Below the pieces are notes generated by a model. That model had not been told where the DNA came from, did not search any database, and worked only from the letters and a program-made list of their open reading frames with translations. Positions 7,896-15,128 of a DNA stretch of 26,137 bases are shown in pieces; positions within the stretch are counted from its first letter, which is position 1, and the number at the start of each line of letters is the position of its first letter. Source of the stretch: an uncultured Sutterella sp. (GTDB lineage Bacteria; Pseudomonadota; Gammaproteobacteria; Burkholderiales; Burkholderiaceae_F). Both the position numbers and the translations under genes were made by a program. The stretch lies in the NCBI GenBank assembly GCA_905213905.1, contig CAJMKD010000031.1:1-26137 (forward strand), written 5' to 3'.

Positions 7896-8486
7896 CTACT
7901 TCACGATTTCCGCCTTCGCGGCAGGCTTCACGACAAGGTTGGGCTTCGTCTTCGCGGGCGAAGGCAGCGGCACGATGTGCGCGCCTTCGCCGTACTTCGC
8001 GCGAAGCTCGTCGATCCAGCCGAAGTCGAGCGCGCGCTGCGTGCAGGCTTCGACGCAGACAGGCTTGCCGCCCTTCGAGATGCGGTCAAGGCACGCGTCG
8101 CACTTCGTCATCTTGCGCGCCTTGCGGTCAAGCTTCGGCGCGTGATAGGGGCAGGCGGCCATGCAGGCGCCGCAGCCGATGCACTTCTGCCGGTCGATGA
8201 GGACGAGGCCGCCCAATTCCGGATGCTTCGCGTGCGCCTTCGTCGGGCAGACCTTCACGCAGGCCGGATCGTCGCAGTGGTTGCAGGAAACCGAGACGTA
8301 GCCATGAAAGACGTCCTGATGCCAGGCGCCCGTCATGCGGTCTTCGCGCCAGCCGCCCGACTCGTAGGAAAGGACGTTGCGATAGACGCGCCCGTCCTCC
8401 AAGCCGTTCTTGTCGGCGCAGGCAATCTGGCACGCCTTGCAGCCCGTGCAGCGGGTTGCGTCGAAATAGAAGCCGTACTGTTTCAT
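7896..8486 (-). CDS. dmsB: DmsB-type 4x[4Fe-4S] electron-transfer subunit
   Basis: A 196-residue ferredoxin-like subunit that passes electrons to the molybdenum subunit encoded just upstream. Sixteen cysteines form four cluster motifs: C13/C16/C19/C23, C68/C71/C76/C80, C102/C105/C108/C112 and C129/C132/C144/C148, the pattern of DmsB/PhsB/NrfC-like proteins. It has no signal peptide, as expected for a partner carried out with a Tat-exported catalytic subunit. The start ATG at 8486 lies 19 bases after the dmsA stop, so the two are one operon; a GGGAG lies upstream. The C-terminal tail is Lys/Pro/Ala-rich. No dmsC membrane anchor follows. The name follows the partner; the real acceptor could be another S- or N-oxide. 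Confidence 0.92.
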   Translation of the reverse strand: MKQYGFYFDATRCTGCKACQIACADKNGLEDGRVYRNVLSYESGGWREDRMTGAWHQDVFHGYVSVSCNHCDDPACVKVCPTKAHAKHPELGGLVLIDRQKCIGCGACMAACPYHAPKLDRKARKMTKCDACLDRISKGGKPVCVEACTQRALDFGWIDELRAKYGEGAHIVPLPSPAKTKPNLVVKPAAKAEIVK

Positions 8487-8505
8487 TTTTCTTCTCTCCC
8501 GTCCG

Positions 8506-10950
8506 TCAGGCTTTCTTCACTTCCACAAGATTCGTGTGCGAGGGGTTCCCCTTCGCGAGCGGCGTTGCATCGAGCATCGTGAGCGTATTGATGCAGGCGC
8601 CGCGGTCAACGCCCTTTTCGTCAGGCGAATACCAGGCCCCTTGCGGCAGCGCCACCAAGTGCGGGATGATGCGGTTCGTCACGAACGCTTCGATCTCGAT
8701 TTCGCCGCGGGCGTTGAAGACGCGCACGCGGTCTCCCGTTTCAATGCCGCGCGGCTTCGCGTCGACCGGATTGATCATGAGGCGATCCGGATGCGCCGCA
8801 CGGAGCCACGGGACATTGTGATAGGTCGAATGCGTGCGGCCCGCGCCGTGGTAGCCGTAGGCCTCGAGCGGATACTGCCTTTCAGTCGGATCGCCCTGCC
8901 CGCGCATTTCCTTCGTCGCGATGAACTGCGGAATCGGATGAATTTCCTGTCCTTTCTCTTCGGGTAGCGTCCAGGTCTTCGCAATTTCAGCGAGCCGCTC
9001 GGAATAGATTTCAATCTTGCCGCTCGGCGTCGGCAGCGGATTCGCTTTCGGATCCTCGCGGAAGGCCTTGAGCACGATGCCGTCGTCGTTGCCCATGCGG
9101 TACTTCACGATGCCTTCGGCCCAGAACTTCTCAAAGCTCGGGAATTTCGCGCCGTCGGCAATGCCGCGGGCTTTCTTGAGCGTCTCTTCGTAGCCCCAGC
9201 GGAGCCATTCCTTGTAGGAGCGCCCTTCGGTATAGGCGTCCTCAACGCCGAAGCGCGCCGCCATTTCGCGCATGATCTCCCAGTTCGGCCGCTGCTCCCA
9301 GAGAATGTCGGCGGCCTTCGGGCAGGCGACGAGATAGTTGTAGTCGCCGACCGCGTAGGCATCCGCCTCGAGGTCGTCGATTTCCTGATTCATGGTGTCA
9401 GGCAGCAGATAGTCGGCGAATTTGGCGCTCGGCGTCATCTGGTTGTCGACGACGACAATCGTCTCCACGAGAGACTCGTCCTCGAGAATCGGACGAAGCT
9501 GATTGATGCCGCCGTGCTGGTTGATGAGCGTGTTGCCCTGCGTGTTCCAGATGAACTTGATGTTGTGCTCGAGATGCTCGACGCCGCGCACGGCCGAATT
9601 CTTCGCCGTCATCGACTTCGCATCGGTGATGGCCTTGGGCCAGAGGAAGACCGGGAAGGACGCCTTTACTGGGTTCTTGCCGACGGGAAGGCCCGTTTCG
9701 ATGCCGTAGGAGTCGCCTTCGCGGGCGCCCGTGTTGGTGCCGGGGAGCCCTACCTGCCCCGTCAGAAGCGCAAGCATCGCGATCGAGGTCGACTGCGCTT
9801 CGCCGTTCATGCGGCGCTGCGGGCCCCAGCCCTGCGAGATGAAGCAGGGCTTCGTCGCGGCGATTTCCCGCGCGAGGCGCTCAATCGTTTCAACCGGGAC
9901 ATTCGTGATGCGCGAGGCCCATGCCGGGGTCTTCGGCGTCTTGTCGGGGCCGTTCCCAAGGATGTAGGACTTGTAGTCGGCGCCCTTCGGTGCGGAGGCT
10001 GGCAGCGTCTTTTCGTCGTAGCCCACGCAGTACGCGTCAAGAAACGCCTGATCAACGAGATTCTCCCGGATCATGACGTATGCCATGCCGGCCGCAAGCG
10101 CAGCGTCCGTGCCCGGGCGGATCGGCACCCATTCGGCGTCGCGCCCGGCGAGCGTGTCCGTGCGGATCGGATCGATCACGACCATGCGGGCCTTGCCCAA
10201 GCGCAGCGCTTCGGCGAGCTCCCAGGACTGGCCGCCGCCGGAAGCGCGGGTGACGGCCGGGTTGTTGCCGAAGGTCACATAGAGCTTCGCATTGCGGATC
10301 TGGCTCATGTAGGAGCCGACGCCCGGATTGTTCGAGCGGACGGCGCCGTAGTTGAAGCCTCCGAACATGTAAGGCCAGGCGTTCTGGATGCACGCGGCCG
10401 AATAGTCCGAGTACCAGCCGATGTTGCCGCCGATCAGATTGAAGAAGCGGAACGTGCAGTTGCGGTTGTTGAAGAGGCTGTAGTTGCCGGAACCGTGCAT
10501 CAGAAGGATCGATTCGTTCGTGTGCTTCTGAATCGTGTCCTTGAGGCGCGCGGCGATTTCGTCAAGGGCCTGCGCCCAGGAAATCCGCTCGAAGCGGCCT
10601 TCGCCGCGGCGGCCGACGCGCTTCATCGGGTACTTGAGGCGTTCGGGCGCATAGAGGCGCTGGCGCATGGCGCGGCCGCGGTGGCAGGCGCGCACCTGCG
10701 GGAAGTCCTTGCCGGCGACGCCCGCATTCGGGTCGCCCGTGTTGTCGGTCTCAATGCGGATGACGCGGCCGTTCTTTGAGGCGCACCGCAGGATGCAGCG
10801 GCTGCCGCAGTTGATCGAGCAGGCCGACCACGTGACAGTTTCGAGGTCGGCAGCGGCCGCCGCAACGGCGCGGCTCACCGGCGTGGCCGCAATGCCCGCG
10901 GCACTCCCGAGAAGCGCCGATTGGCGCAAAAAGGTTCTGCGTGAAATCAT
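8506..10950 (-). CDS. dmsA: DmsA-type molybdopterin oxidoreductase, Tat-exported
   Basis: An 814-residue catalytic subunit of a DMSO reductase-family enzyme, which reduces dimethyl sulfoxide or related S-/N-oxides as anaerobic electron acceptors. The ATG at 10950 (AAGGAG ten bases upstream) starts a twin-arginine signal, SRRTFLRQSALLGSAAG, so it is exported folded. An N-terminal [4Fe-4S] motif is C44-x3-C48-x3-C52-x36-C89. The segment GWYSDYSAA places Ser184 where DmsA has its serine ligand to molybdenum. The C-terminal third has the molybdopterin-dinucleotide-binding domain (GYHGAGRTHSTYHNVPWL; MINPVDAKPRGIETGDRVRV). Length equals E. coli DmsA. It is first in an operon with dmsB. No clear FNR site was seen upstream. 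The substrate cannot be fixed from sequence. Confidence 0.92.
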   Translation of the reverse strand: MISRRTFLRQSALLGSAAGIAATPVSRAVAAAAADLETVTWSACSINCGSRCILRCASKNGRVIRIETDNTGDPNAGVAGKDFPQVRACHRGRAMRQRLYAPERLKYPMKRVGRRGEGRFERISWAQALDEIAARLKDTIQKHTNESILLMHGSGNYSLFNNRNCTFRFFNLIGGNIGWYSDYSAACIQNAWPYMFGGFNYGAVRSNNPGVGSYMSQIRNAKLYVTFGNNPAVTRASGGGQSWELAEALRLGKARMVVIDPIRTDTLAGRDAEWVPIRPGTDAALAAGMAYVMIRENLVDQAFLDAYCVGYDEKTLPASAPKGADYKSYILGNGPDKTPKTPAWASRITNVPVETIERLAREIAATKPCFISQGWGPQRRMNGEAQSTSIAMLALLTGQVGLPGTNTGAREGDSYGIETGLPVGKNPVKASFPVFLWPKAITDAKSMTAKNSAVRGVEHLEHNIKFIWNTQGNTLINQHGGINQLRPILEDESLVETIVVVDNQMTPSAKFADYLLPDTMNQEIDDLEADAYAVGDYNYLVACPKAADILWEQRPNWEIMREMAARFGVEDAYTEGRSYKEWLRWGYEETLKKARGIADGAKFPSFEKFWAEGIVKYRMGNDDGIVLKAFREDPKANPLPTPSGKIEIYSERLAEIAKTWTLPEEKGQEIHPIPQFIATKEMRGQGDPTERQYPLEAYGYHGAGRTHSTYHNVPWLRAAHPDRLMINPVDAKPRGIETGDRVRVFNARGEIEIEAFVTNRIIPHLVALPQGAWYSPDEKGVDRGACINTLTMLDATPLAKGNPSHTNLVEVKKA

Positions 10951-11134
10951 GGCGTAGAGTCTCCTTGTCCGGAAGGCGCGCCGCGAGCGCCGCCAAGCTG
11001 CAGCCGTTCCTTGGAGGAGCCTGCGGCAGAAGGGCGAATCGGGGCCTGCGCTTCCGAGTTGTTGCGCATGAATGGGGTCTTCCTTTTGAGTGTACCGCAC
11101 GCCGTTCGGGAATATTTTTGCGTGAAGCTTTCTG

Positions 11135-11168
11135 AAAAGCGTTTTCCCATAATGGCTATAACGCTTTT
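11135..11168. repeat. 9-bp inverted repeat, 16-base spacer
   Basis: AAAAGCGTT (11135-11143) and AACGCTTTT (11160-11168) are perfect complements. The A-run and T-run flanks make it look like a bidirectional terminator, yet it sits between two divergent genes, upstream of both. It may instead be a pair of half-sites for a regulator of dmsA. Confidence 0.5.
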
Positions 11169-11394
11169 GCCTTACGCTCCCGCCGCAGGCTGTCATGCGG
11201 AAGAACCCTGAAATTTCTGAAAGTGCTGCTCGTTTCGACCGGTGAAAAAGACTCATTTGCGATCGTTCCGTTTTCCGAAACGACCATGATGATCCGCCTT
11301 AAGGACGACCACTTAGGCGCACCCGTTTGACGAACTTTTGTCGTTGACGGCGGCTAACCTCTCTCCATTGCCGCGGCTCGATTCGCCGCAATTC

Positions 11395-11415
11395 TTTCCT
11401 TGATATACAAGGAAA
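11395..11415. promoter_or_regulatory. Perfect palindrome, candidate bioB operator
   Basis: TTTCCTTG-ATATA-CAAGGAAA is a perfect 8-bp inverted repeat with a 5-base AT centre, ending 85 bases before the bioB ATG. The centre contains a possible -10 (TATACA), so a bound protein would block it. It does not match the BirA, BioR or BioQ boxes I know, so the binding factor is unknown. Confidence 0.5.
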
Positions 11416-11500
11416 ACCCCCGTTGCGTTCCGTCCTCGCTGAGCGCGGAAGGCTGCAACGGCCGGCGGCCTCTGGCGCCGGCACCGAAAGGATCCCGACC

Positions 11501-12676
11501 ATGAACGACAAAGAGCTTTCGCCTCGGTGCGGCGCGCATGCGACGTCCGAGGCACCTGCGGACGCCGAGTCATTCCCCGCCCCGGATGCCGCACAACGAC
11601 TGAAGAGGCTTCTCGCCGAAACGGCAGCGCGCATTGCAGACCGAAGCCGCGAAGCGGCGGCGCAATCGCCCGATGTGCAGAAGACGCAGGACGCCGAGCC
11701 GGCAGGCGAAGCGCCTTCGCTGCGACTCGACCTCGGCCGCCCACTCGTGACGGAAGAAGAAGCGCTGCTGCTCGCAGAAGCGCCTGCTGAACACACGCTC
11801 GCCATTCTTGAGCTCGGCGGGCTCGCCCGCGCGCTCCTGCTCCCCAATCCCAGCTACCGCTGCGGCATCATCAACGCGAAGTCGGGCCGGTGCCCGGAAA
11901 ACTGCGCCTTCTGCGCGCAGTCGAAGTTTCACCACACGAATGCGCCCGAATATCCGATGGTCGAGGCCGGGAAGCTCGAAGCGGCGGCGCTTCGCCTCGA
12001 GCGCGAAGGCGTGCGCCGCTTCGGCATCGTGACGAGCGGCCGCGGCCCGTCCAACAAGGACATTGAAGCGCTCGCGTCGGCCCTGGAAGGCATGCGCGGA
12101 AAGACCCGGATCGGCTTTTGCGCCTCGCTCGGCATCCTCAACGACGAGCGCGCGCAGGCGCTCGCCGCCGCAGGCTTCACGCGCTACCACCACAATCTTG
12201 AGACGAGCCGGACGTACTTCCCGCGCATCTGCTCGACGCACGACTACGAGCTCGACGTTGAAACGGTCCGCACGGCGCAGCGCGCCGGCATGAGCGTCTG
12301 CTCGGGCGGCCTCTTCGGGCTCGGAGAAAGCTGGCGCGACCGCATCGAGCTCGCCTTCACGCTTTCGGCGCTCAAGGTCGACTCGATGCCGATCAACTTT
12401 CTCATTCCGATTCCAGGGACGCGCCTCGAAAAGATGCCGCCCTTGGAACCCGCCGAAGCGCTTCGCATCATTGCGATCATGCGCCTTGTGAATCCCCTCA
12501 AGGACATCGTGATCTGCGGCGGGCGCAATCAGATTTTGGGCGACCGCTGGGAAACTTGGGTCTACGCCGCAGGCGCGAACGTCGTCATGACGGGCGACTA
12601 CCTCACGCGCCCGGGGAACGCCTTCGAAAAGGACCGCGCCGCTGCAGCAGCGATCGGCGCCGAGCCCGGCTGCTGA
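11501..12676 (+). CDS. bioB: Biotin synthase
   Basis: A 391-residue radical-SAM enzyme that inserts sulfur into dethiobiotin, the last step of biotin synthesis. The radical-SAM cluster motif is GRCPENCAFCAQS (C131, C135, C138). Further BioB hallmarks are HHNLETSRTYFP, CSGGLFGLGES and GGRNQILGDRW. The ATG at 11501 has AAAGGA eight bases upstream. The conserved domain begins only near residue 78 (GRPLVTEEEALLLAE), so there is an Ala/Glu-rich extension of about 75 residues; typical BioB has 320-350 residues. The extension has no recognisable targeting signal. It is first in a block with bioD-bioA 49 bases downstream. The type resembles BioB of anaerobes such as clostridia or Desulfovibrio more than the E. 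coli type, by eye only. Confidence 0.95.
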   Translation: MNDKELSPRCGAHATSEAPADAESFPAPDAAQRLKRLLAETAARIADRSREAAAQSPDVQKTQDAEPAGEAPSLRLDLGRPLVTEEEALLLAEAPAEHTLAILELGGLARALLLPNPSYRCGIINAKSGRCPENCAFCAQSKFHHTNAPEYPMVEAGKLEAAALRLEREGVRRFGIVTSGRGPSNKDIEALASALEGMRGKTRIGFCASLGILNDERAQALAAAGFTRYHHNLETSRTYFPRICSTHDYELDVETVRTAQRAGMSVCSGGLFGLGESWRDRIELAFTLSALKVDSMPINFLIPIPGTRLEKMPPLEPAEALRIIAIMRLVNPLKDIVICGGRNQILGDRWETWVYAAGANVVMTGDYLTRPGNAFEKDRAAAAAIGAEPGC

Positions 12677-12725
12677 GAAATTGAGCGCGGCCCATCCGTT
12701 CACGAACTTCAGGAAGAGACGCACC

Positions 12726-15020
12726 ATGCCGACCGCAGATGAGAGAGCACCTATGATGACAGCCGAGGCCGGCGCCTTTTGGATACTCGGCACCGACACC
12801 GAAATCGGCAAGACCGCCGTCGCGGCGGGCCTTCTCGGCGCGCTTTCACGCCGCGCCCTGAAGCGGGGCGAAGACGCCTTTCGCGCGCCGCTCTACGTGA
12901 AACCCGTTCAGACGGGGGCCGCAGCGCCCGGCGCGGGCGACGCCGACCGGGCCCGTGAAGCGGGCTTCCCCGCAGAAACGCTCTTCTCGTTTGCCGCCCC
13001 CGCTTCGCCCGCGCTCGCCGCGAAGCTCGAAGGCCGGCGGCTCGCGGCCGCCGACGTGCTCGCGCGAATTCGTGCGCGCCTCGCTTCGCCCGAGGCCGCT
13101 CGGCGCCTTCTCATTCTCGAAGGCGCAGGCGGACTCCTCGTCCCCCTCAACGAAAGGGAATCCATGCTCGACCTCGTGCGCGAAAGCGCGCTCCCGGCGG
13201 TTCTCGTCATCGGGAACCGCCTGGGCGCCCTCAACCAGGCGCGGCTTTCCGTGGATCGCCTGCGCTCGGAGGGCGTGCCGCTTCTCGGCATGATTCTGAA
13301 CCGCACGACGCCCGCGGAGGCGCTCGACCCGGGGACGCTCCCCGCCGCGCCTCTGAACGGCACCGGCAGCGGCGCCGCAGCGCGCGCCGCTCAAAGCGCG
13401 AAAGAAGCCGCCGCCAGCGCGCAGCGCGCCTTTCTGCGCGACAATGCCGCGTCGCTCGAAGCGCTCTACGGCGACCTTCCGCTCCTGGCCGACATCGACT
13501 TCAACGAAATCACGGCGGCCTCTGGCATTGCGAAGCTCGAGCGCGCCGCGGCGCTCATCGAAGCCGGACTCGCACGGCTGAATGGAACGGGATCCCTCGG
13601 GAACGCTCTTGAAGCGGCCTTTTCGCTTCCCGACTCGCCCGCCGCGCTCCTCGCGCTTGATGCCGCGCATGTCTGGCACCCGTATGCGAATCCGACGAAG
13701 CCCCCGGCCGTTGAGCTCGTCGAATCCGCCCGAGACCGCACGATCACGATTCTTCGGGAAACGGGCGGCCGGCCGTCGCGCCTTGACCTCATCGACGGCA
13801 CGAGCGCCTGGTGGTGCGCGCCCTTCGGCGCTGCGCACCCGCGGCTTGTTGCGCGCCTGAAGCGCCAGGCCTCGGACTTCCCGCACGTCATGTTCGGGGG
13901 CCTCACGCACCGGCCCGCCATTGCGCTCACGGAGCGGCTTCTCGCGATGCTGCCGCCGGCGTTTTCGAAGGTCTTCTATTCGGACTCGGGGTCCGTCTCG
14001 ATCGAAGTCGCCCGAAAAATGGCGCTTCAATATCAGCAGGCGGCCGGCCGCCCCGAAAAGCGGCGCTTCCTCGTGCCGCTCGGCGGCTACCACGGCGACA
14101 CCGCGGGCGCCATGTCCTTCTGCGATCCGAAGGACGGCATGCACGTGCGCTTCGCTGACTCAAACCGCCCGGAAATCTTCATTGAACCCCCCGCCTGCCG
14201 CTTTGACGCGCCTTACGACGAAGCCGCGCTTGCGCCGGCGCGCGAGGCTTTTGCAGCGCACGGCGGCGAGATCGCCGCCGTCGTGCTCGAGCCCGTTGCG
14301 CAGTGCGCGGGCGGGATGCGGTTTTACCATCCGGATTATCTGCGGGGCCTCGCGGCGCGCTGCCGCGCGCACGGCGCGCTCCTCATCTTCGACGAAATTG
14401 CGACGGGCTTCGGCCGGACCGGGAGAAACTTCGCCTTCAAGCATGCCGGCGTCGAGCCCGACATTCTTTGCCTCGGGAAAGCCTTGACGGGCGGCATCGT
14501 CGGGATGGCGGCGACTGTGGTTCAGTCGCACGTCGCCGAAACGATCGGCGCTGAGCCCGCCGCGCTCGGTGGCGGCGTCTTTCCGCACGGCCCCACCTAC
14601 ATGGCGAATCCCCTCACGGCGGCCGTTGCCGCAGAAAGCCTTGCGCTTTATACGTCCCGCAGCTGGCTCGCCGACGTAGCGGCGCTCGCTGCCATCATGC
14701 GCGAGGCGCTCGAGCCCGCTCGGCACCATCCGTGCGCCCACGACGTCCGCGTTCTCGGCGCGATCGGCGTTATTGAATTGAAGCGCGAGCCCGCGCCCAA
14801 GGAATCGGCGCGCATGAAGGCGGCCGTGATCGACGCGGGCGTCTGGCTGCGGCCCTTTGGGCGCTTGATCTACACAATGCCCGCCTTCACGACGACGCCG
14901 GACGAAATGCGCCGCATCTGCGGCGCCATGCTGCGCGCGCTCGATCAGCTTCATGACCCGAACGCGCCGCAGGAAGCCCCGCTTCCGAACGAGCGCATGG
15001 CGACTGCCGCAGTTGTCTGA
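12726..15020 (+). CDS. BioD-BioA fusion: dethiobiotin synthetase + DAPA aminotransferase
   Basis: A 764-residue bifunctional protein. Residues 15-285 are dethiobiotin synthetase (BioD): P-loop GTDTEIGKTAVAAG (22-35), YVKPVQTG with the substrate lysine K59, LEGAGGLLVPL, and VIGNRLGALN. An insertion of about 45 Ala/Gly/Ser-rich residues (196-245) precedes DLPLLADIDF. Residues 310-750 are the PLP enzyme BioA (7,8-diaminopelargonate aminotransferase): HVWHPYANP, HVMFGGLTH, GYHGDTAGAMS, IFDEIATGFGRTG (Asp556) and LGKALTGG (PLP lysine K585), up to RPFGRLIYTMP. Two consecutive steps, KAPA to DAPA to dethiobiotin, are thus in one chain. ATG 12726 is chosen over an upstream TTG because of AGGAAGAG seven bases before it. 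All catalytic motifs of both halves look intact. Confidence 0.96.
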   Translation: MPTADERAPMMTAEAGAFWILGTDTEIGKTAVAAGLLGALSRRALKRGEDAFRAPLYVKPVQTGAAAPGAGDADRAREAGFPAETLFSFAAPASPALAAKLEGRRLAAADVLARIRARLASPEAARRLLILEGAGGLLVPLNERESMLDLVRESALPAVLVIGNRLGALNQARLSVDRLRSEGVPLLGMILNRTTPAEALDPGTLPAAPLNGTGSGAAARAAQSAKEAAASAQRAFLRDNAASLEALYGDLPLLADIDFNEITAASGIAKLERAAALIEAGLARLNGTGSLGNALEAAFSLPDSPAALLALDAAHVWHPYANPTKPPAVELVESARDRTITILRETGGRPSRLDLIDGTSAWWCAPFGAAHPRLVARLKRQASDFPHVMFGGLTHRPAIALTERLLAMLPPAFSKVFYSDSGSVSIEVARKMALQYQQAAGRPEKRRFLVPLGGYHGDTAGAMSFCDPKDGMHVRFADSNRPEIFIEPPACRFDAPYDEAALAPAREAFAAHGGEIAAVVLEPVAQCAGGMRFYHPDYLRGLAARCRAHGALLIFDEIATGFGRTGRNFAFKHAGVEPDILCLGKALTGGIVGMAATVVQSHVAETIGAEPAALGGGVFPHGPTYMANPLTAAVAAESLALYTSRSWLADVAALAAIMREALEPARHHPCAHDVRVLGAIGVIELKREPAPKESARMKAAVIDAGVWLRPFGRLIYTMPAFTTTPDEMRRICGAMLRALDQLHDPNAPQEAPLPNERMATAAVV

Positions 15021-15027
15021 AGTGTCT

Positions 15028-15046
15028 GAAGCGCGCCCGGCGCTTC
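15028..15046 (+). terminator. Hairpin after bioD-bioA, possible terminator
   Basis: GAAGCGC-GCCCG-GCGCTTC forms a perfect 7-bp stem seven bases past the stop. A pyrimidine-rich stretch with four T follows nine bases later, too far for a strong terminator. It may be a partial terminator or processing site before the symporter gene. Confidence 0.35.
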
Positions 15047-15128
15047 ATCGCCCGCTTTTCTTCTGAAACCCGCCGAGACCGGCATCCATTGCCGGCCCCG
15101 GCGGCCGTGCCTCAAAAGACAATAAACC

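Larger units (their letters stand above)
10951..11500. other. Divergent control region between dmsA and bioB
   Basis: A 550-base stretch with no gene I can defend. It holds a 9-bp inverted repeat (11135-11168) and a perfect 8-bp inverted repeat near bioB (11395-11415). Several tiny ORFs (starts at 11194, 11223, 11242 and 11286) chain by overlapping stops and starts between 11194 and 11330, but lack ribosome sites. I found no TTGAT-N4-ATCAA FNR box for dmsA and no TTGTAAACC-type BirA box for bioB. Confidence 0.5.

Noticed and set aside
9514..10779. 421-codon plus-strand frame opposite dmsA
   Set aside because: Antisense shadow of a high-GC gene; the protein is low-complexity Ala/Arg/Val/Asp without motifs.
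431..11220. Shared CCTGAAATTTCT-like string at about 431 and 11209
   Set aside because: Only two copies of a short AT-rich palindrome-containing string; not enough for a repeat family.
10951..11256. In-frame extension of DmsA upstream of the Tat signal
   Set aside because: A Tat signal must be N-terminal, and AAGGAG supports the ATG at 10950.
11194..11330. Chain of tiny overlapping ORFs between dmsA and bioB
   Set aside because: No ribosome sites and no leader-peptide signature such as codon runs; interesting layout but unsupported.
12846..14144. 432-codon minus-strand frame opposite bioD-bioA
   Set aside because: Arg/Gly/Glu-rich shadow; the plus-strand frame has all enzyme motifs.
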